Source: Fennellomyces sp. T-0311 (taxonomy: Eukaryota; Mucoromycota; Mucoromycetes; Mucorales; Lichtheimiaceae). From it: a stretch of DNA of 64,000 nucleotides. The stretch is taken from contig JALLLT010000009.1 of the NCBI GenBank assembly GCA_025266875.1, positions 868,001-932,000 of the forward strand, in the 5' to 3' direction. The notes beneath the pieces were generated by a model that saw nothing but the letters and a program-made list of their open reading frames with translations, searched no databases and was not told the DNA's origin. A program made the translations under genes and the position numbers. Position 1 is the first letter of the stretch; the number at the start of each line of letters is the position of its first letter. Shown in pieces: positions 58,735 through 64,000 of this stretch.

Positions 58735-61114
58735 CTACTTGAACCGCAGATAAAAGTTGACCTAAAAAGGAGAAGGGCAAAAGTCAATCTACCGAGTACC
58801 CCTTTTTCTGTATACTTTGAAAAAAAAGCTTACAATAAGTGCAACCACCAGAAGAGTGCACAATACTGCAGGACCCCAAAGGTCGTCGTAACGACCATCG
58901 ATGCGACGGTTGATCATCCTGGAATAACCGATTAGCCAAACTTATACAAAGTAAATATAGTCGTAAACATTTACCATGCACGCTTTTCGAATCGATACAA
59001 AGCGTAGATCGCCACACCTGCAGCGAGTGCAATAAATACACCCCCGACCACCCGGGAGATTTGATCACCAAAGTTGAGTAAACTCAAAGCAACAGTAAGT
59101 AGCAAAGCGCAGAATTGGAGCCAGGAAATAAATGTTCGTTCATTTGCAAAGAACACCTTGGGTTCTACTCGGACCTTGACTCGTTGGCGTTTGTAAAGAT
59201 CACTTGCATTGTCGTCATCGACGGCCTTGCCCACTTCGCGGTTGTCGCCCCACATGCGATGGAGCCATTTGGTGGCACGTGTGTCATTGCCATACTGCTG
59301 CGGAGCCGGCAATCCTTTATTTGCGTAGTAACTATTGGACTTTTGGGGCAACGGTGGGGCTGATGTCTCATCGGTCTTATTCGCACCGACCGAAACGGCG
59401 TAATCGTTCCTTGTGGGACGCCAAGCGCCAGCGGTATCTTGAGTAGAATTGGTACGTTGTCGTTGAGGAGCAGGAGCACCGTCAACCACAGCTTGTTGAT
59501 TGACACGCTCTTTTTCTTCAATCATGGCACGACGATATCGACCATCGATCAATGGCTTGAAGCTTCTCGATCTGGTAAGACCGATATGTTCAGCACGGGG
59601 TTTGCGGATATCCACATTGAGTTCGGCGAGCCACCATGGCAACAAGGGCAGTCGTTCCCGATAAAAGTGGCAAGCGCCATGGAGATATTTGGAAAAGCGA
59701 GGAACTTCGTGCACCAAATGACTTTCGACCAACGAAGATAACCAATCTGGAGGCTCTTGCCCCAGATGTGTTTGCAGCTTGGTTTCAAGCACAGCATATG
59801 GGAATCGCAATATATCGCTGGGATCAACATAATTGAACGGGTAGTCGATTCCGAGGTCATTACGTCGCCAATTGTTAGGAGGCTGTCGTCGAAGTCGGCC
59901 ATCCAGATGATCTTCTCTGACGAAGGTCAAATCGGTATCCAACGAGATACGCAAACGTTGATCGCCGGGCAGTTGGAATGCAGTGCGGTTGTAAAACGCC
60001 CGCAGCATGGGCTGGAGCTGCTTCTCCCGGAAGGAGGTCTGCACACCGCTGGCAATGAAATGGACATTATCGATCGTTGATTTATCAATATTCTTTTGAC
60101 GCAAATCATTCGCAATCATATCGGCGGTGTAACGGCCTTCAACAAAGCTGTTGACGTCCTTTTCGTCTAGACGGAAACGGTCCTTGACAGAGGCGCCTTC
60201 GAGCCAGGCAGCATGATGCGTTTTCCGTTCGATAAAGATGCTTTTGTTTTCCACTGGACCATACCTTAAAATAGAAAATAAACGTTAGCCTTAGCAACAA
60301 CGAAAAAAAGAGTCGGGATTATATATTACCATCGAAACCGGATCGCTTCCGCACCTTCGTCCCGTTGTAAACGGCCAGTGTATAGATCAAAGTTGGAATT
60401 ATCAAAATAAACACTAGAGATGGCAGCATCGGATGGCTCATACTTTTTGTCCTTGTTAAAGATGAGCACGGGCAGATGGAGCATAATGATAGCTTTGACT
60501 TCGGTGATGTTATCGGGGTGAATCCAGTATTTGGCTGTGGCGCGTTCGAAAGCATTCTGATCCCCGCCTGCGGCCGAGTTGCCAGTTGCTTGTTTTCCCC
60601 GGTTCCTGCAAATATCGTGCAGCGCAGAAATGTAAATGATTGCCACGTCGAATCGCTGTTTGTCCAAGGGCTTGTCCCGCAGCTTTTGCACGTATTCTTG
60701 CTTCAAGTTGAGGTGAGTCCATTTGTCGTGCTTTTTGAGAATTTTCTGGATCGCCGTAAAGTTAACACGGGTAAACCGGGATAGATCATTGACATCAAAC
60801 AGGATTTCGGTCAGCGCTTCGTCCATGAGACTATAGTTAGCGTCCGAGGCCATGTTTTGGTTCTTTTGAAGGGTCTGAATCGTTCGTTCGCAGTACAGTA
60901 TGCGAGCATCAATCTCGGACAACTTGGCATTGACAAAGTCATACACTTTGGCAAGCTCATTGTCCAGCAGATGCACAAAGTCGGCCTCGTCTTGGGCAGT
61001 CCAGCCGTGGTCCAGCTGCCGAGTCTTTAGCTCTTGCTTGAGCACGTCGTAGGCAATGTAGGATAAGCGCCATGGTGCAAAAATATTTTGCTGTAATTCA
61101 AGGCCGTATTTCAT
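58735..61114 (-). CDS. vtc4: VTC4-type vacuolar polyphosphate polymerase
   Basis: Catalytic subunit of the vacuolar transporter chaperone complex, making polyphosphate from ATP and passing it into the vacuole. Exons 61114-60330, 60264-58975, 58918-58834 and 58761-58735 give 728 residues, near yeast Vtc4 (721). The N-terminal SPX domain (about 1-170) starts [20 protein letters not shown] and ends with the basic helix [11 protein letters not shown], the inositol-pyrophosphate sensor. The tunnel-type polymerase domain has [55 protein letters not shown] and [12 protein letters not shown], with Arg and Lys expected in catalytic subunits. Three hydrophobic segments close the protein. Vtc2/Vtc3 normally lack some of the catalytic basic residues, so Vtc4 is preferred. 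The last exon encodes only eight residues, so the very C-terminus is less certain. Confidence 0.9.
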
Positions 61115-62764
61115 GGTGATCGGCTAAGGATGCGCCGACAGTGTAAGCTGACGAGAGAAAAGAGAGAGAGGGAAAGAGGCTAGAGCAAAGAGAGAGAGAG
61201 AGAGAGAGAGGAAGAGGAAGAGAAGGAGCAGAAGGGAAGAGAAGCAGACGAGAAAGGGGGTTGAGGGTAATGGCAGCGGCAAAGGAAAATGTGCAAGAAA
61301 CTAGGGGAAAGCAGCAGAGGAGTAATAACGAAAAGGAGTGCCTAGCAAATCGGATGGGCCGTTTATATATAGGGTAGCAGGAACTTTCTTTTTCCCCAAT
61401 ATGTACGTATATATGTGCACACTCTAGACCTTTTACCCGGAGAAGGAGTTGGCGGTTCTTTATATACCGTACCTGATTCACAAAAAGGAGGCAATAGATC
61501 ATGTCCAGGGATGTCGCGATCCTTTTTTATGTTTGGCTTGCGTCTTGGCTTCTCTTTTTTTTCCCTCTTCGCACCGTCCACCGCCACATACAACGGTCTT
61601 CTCGAGCGCCGCGGGTCAGCAGTGGCAGCGTGGCCGGGTGGGATCAATTGCGTCGCTTTGGTGTGCTCCACCATCAGGCTGATCAGCGGGTCCGATGATC
61701 TATAAAGTGTAATCAAAGGGCATAATTAGAGAGTGGGGCTTGGGTGTTGTTGTTGTTGTTGTTTTTTACTTTATTGCCAATGCAACAATTGTCCATCTGG
61801 GCCGGCTAAATCCTCCCGGATTTGTTTGAAATAATAATAGCTTTCGGCCATCCACATCACAACAGACCTGCGACTGTTAGATTGGGACTCGATGTGTATG
61901 CACGCGCCTCCTGCATCGAAGGCGCTTTTTTTCATGCTTAATGCGAAGAACAAACGTCAGATCGCTCTGCTATGCCTAGAATGGTTTGGTTGTGGAGGGA
62001 AAATGGCAAAAGTGAAACACAGAACGTCCCTTTGTTCGCAGTGATCCCATTGTGCGCTGTCACCAGCAAAAAACACAATCACTATAAAGTTGTCGACTCC
62101 TTATTGCAGCCATTCGGGGACAACGATGCTTTCATTATATCTATAACTGGCAGACCACACTTTTTGGGTCCATCAGAAAACAGCCATTCTCAATCTCTTT
62201 TTCGTTTTTTGCATGGCCAACAATGGTAACCGTTGTCTCTCTTTGATGGAATATGGAGTCTCGTTGTGCCAATCGATGGCCGCTCCAAGCGATGAATGCT
62301 GCTGCATACCACTGAACATTTTTTCGCAATATAAACTCCTGGTCGCAAGGAATAATGCCCATTTCTTAGGGATACTTCGCCTTCCCCTCATAGAATGATA
62401 GCTGCATTATACGCCGGCGAGAGTTTTCCACGGGATATAATTCCACGATTTGGTATGCACCGTGGATGTGGGCGAACTAGCCTCCTTGAAAGCGACTATC
62501 CATCGGTTTGCGCTCCCCTCTCATTCCTGTTTTACCGATAACCCGGATATGTTGATGCGAACCATTCCGTCGCTTTCAAGTGGCAAAAATACTGTGCCTT
62601 TCACGTGGCCTTCCTCTTTTGTGGTGGAGACGTGTAGACAATGCCTACGCAAAGAAGGTTCTACATAACCAAATTTCGTGCCGCAAGTCCGCTTCTTTTA
62701 AGCGAAGTTACTCCAACGCTGATCATCCACTTGTCGTCCGAACATTATATATCGCGAACACCGT
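61115..62764. other. Divergent interval between VTC4 and TRAPPC11
   Basis: About 1.65 kb. The VTC4 side contains a GA microsatellite (61184-61210, in its leader) and TATA-like elements at 61362-61369 and about 61457. A minus-strand frame at 61953-61771 (60 residues, ending GPDGQLLHWQ at an AATAAA-overlapping stop) and another at 62391-62141 have no recognised domain. A small undetected gene in this gap is possible but not supported. Confidence 0.4.
61184..61210. repeat. GA dinucleotide microsatellite
   Basis: Tandem AG units in the presumed 5' leader of vtc4; CT-rich on the transcribed strand, a common feature of fungal promoters and leaders. Confidence 0.8.
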
Positions 62765-64000
62765 ATGAACACGTATCCCGCCGAGTATTTGCTTCATCCT
62801 GTGCCCGTACTCGCAGTTTACGGACTTGGCGATTCGCGACCTGACAATGAACCATCGGAAGCCCAACGATCACCCGCTCGTCACCCACCTTCTTCGCGTG
62901 CCACATTGGGCTCTCATTTAAAAACTGTCTTTAGCAACAAGCAACAATATTCAGTCTATGAATCAGCTCGACCTGCTGCAGTTCCTGGTCTCGCAACTCC
63001 TGCCTTTAAGGCTATCTTTGTCGACAAGGTTTATTAAAGAATAAGCTCGTATATACGAAACGTGAATGGCTAAAGCTTGTGTGTAAAAAAAAAGGACTAT
63101 ACATTGCCGGAAAGAATACCCATTGCTCCCAATATGCCCCCGCCACATTCCAACCTTTCGCCGTTATCAACTGAATCGCCTTTGCATCCAGATGGGTTCA
63201 TGACTCCGTTATGGGTAAAGAAGCAGCAGGAAACGCCAAGTGTTGTTGTTGGTTTCTATGACCTATGGGATTGGAGTCATGAACCCGGCAGTCCACCACG
63301 TCCGAAGCGAGAAACTGGACCATTGGCTTCGCATATATTGATCGACCCAACTGAACGTGAAAAGGATGCCTTGTTGTCGCAAGAGATTAATGATCGTCGG
63401 TAAAGCATAAACCGCAACTGCGCTAATCGGAGCAAGGGAAACTAACTGGCTGGCGATATAGCAAGTACTTTCAAGACAAAGGAATCAAGTTTGCTGCTAC
63501 TATCATTCTGAAGCGTCAGCAAACAGGTAGGATTTGGATCTGTGTGGGAATTGAAGCTAATATGGAGAGAGATTAGATGATCCAGCAGTGGAAGAGCGGC
63601 TAGCGTCCATGCGTAAACAGTCTGGATTGGATAATCGATTTTCATTCTTTACTATTGCACCGGGTACTCAGCATGATGTGCAGGAATTCGTGAACAGGTA
63701 TAAATGAAGTGTGTCTTTTGGTCAAGATGGCTTTGGCTAATAGTAGTGATAGCCTTTATCGCGCCATGCATGAACCAGCAATCCAGTACTACAACAATCG
63801 AGTGAAAAAGACACGCAAAAAGCGATCCAAACTCCCATCTCCATCCATGTCCGTGCGTTCACGCGACACCCAGGAACCCCAACCACTTTCTATACAAGGC
63901 TGGATGCTGCGCTATGACTTTAAAACCGGATATTTCCAAGAAGCGCGTCAGGATGTCGAAGGAGCAACAAAGTATGTGAACAAAACATCATCCAGCTGCC
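62765..64000 (+). CDS. TRAPP complex subunit 11 (TRAPPC11), 5' part
   Basis: Start of a TRAPPC11-type subunit, an autophagy- and Golgi-traffic tethering factor, cut by the window end. Exons seen: 62765-63028, 63095-63399, 63462-63526, 63577-63697, 63744 or 63747 to 63971, then a GTATGT donor. The N-terminus YPAEYLLHPVPVLAVYGL corresponds to the family's opening, then FKAIFVDKDYTLPERIP, LHPDGFMTPLWVKK (the vertebrate equivalent ends GWMNKHLN) and VVVGFYDLWDW. The following helical part reads KYFQDKGIKFAATIILKRQQ and SLYRAMHEPAIQYYNNRVKK, leading into GWMLRYDFKTGYFQEARQD, the entry to the foie-gras domain. The intron before exon 5 has two usable acceptors (TAGTAG), changing one residue. About a quarter of the protein is in view. 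Confidence 0.82.

Noticed and set aside
61771..61953. 60-residue minus-strand frame between VTC4 and TRAPPC11
   Set aside because: Ends at a plausible 3' signal but has no recognised homologue and no convincing upstream exon; left as part of the intergenic entry.

Overview
The window is a stretch of fungal nuclear chromosome. Genes contain several short introns (about 50-75 bases, GT..AG) and lie on both strands. Recognisable products include a VTC polyphosphate polymerase, Mso1-like, Pho88/Snd3, Rsm1 and Mis6/CENP-I families. A RING-WD40 protein of RFWD3 type, an HRI-type eIF2alpha kinase, a TRAPPC11 subunit and HNH/mariner-like relics together suggest an early-diverging filamentous fungus. 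Mucoromycota is most likely, but that is inference. I rebuilt exon-intron structures by hand from splice signals and frame; nearly every rebuilt coding length is a multiple of three and reads through without stops.

Layout, left to right. 0.2-7.8 kb is gene-dense: a 16-exon inner-kinetochore protein CENP-I/Mis6 (-), a Vps5-type sorting nexin (+) and a C2H2 zinc-finger factor (-). 7.8-13 kb is loose and AT-rich, with two adjacent homeodomain-like sequences, one short and possibly broken and one about 308 residues. 13-17.2 kb is a full-length MDR-type ABC transporter (+). 17.4-23.7 kb is a decay zone: a degenerate second copy of the pre-mRNA 3'-end endonuclease CPSF73/Ysh1 (-) and remnants that look like non-LTR retrotransposon tails. 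23.7-28.8 kb is a divergent mitochondrial pair, phosphate carrier (-) and 2-oxoglutarate dehydrogenase E1 (+). 28.9-31 kb holds broken HNH/NUMOD-like reading frames. 31-36.8 kb has an HRI-type eIF2alpha kinase (-), a single-pass SH3 membrane protein (-) and a small secreted protein (+). 36.8-42.3 kb is AT-rich with a dead DDE transposase. 42.3-47.8 kb has an RFWD3-like ubiquitin ligase and an Rsm1/C3HC zinc-finger protein with a very long acidic tail (both -). 47.8-52 kb shows no clear gene. 52-64 kb is dense again: a single-pass membrane protein (+), an Mso1-like protein (+), Pho88/Snd3 (+), Mediator subunit Med6 (-), VTC4-type polyphosphate polymerase (-) and the start of TRAPPC11 (+, cut by the window end).

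The genes are mostly unrelated housekeeping functions. Groupings that may mean something are the two mitochondrial genes sharing about 740 bases of promoter, and several membrane-traffic genes (Vps5, Mso1-like, Snd3, TRAPPC11). I found no operon-like or defence-like system and no CRISPR array. I recognised no rRNA or tRNA gene, though a systematic RNA scan was not possible by eye. The least explained items are the homeodomain-like pair, the decayed Ysh1 copy with conserved splice sites, the HNH-like relics, and several unassigned reading frames in the AT-rich blocks.
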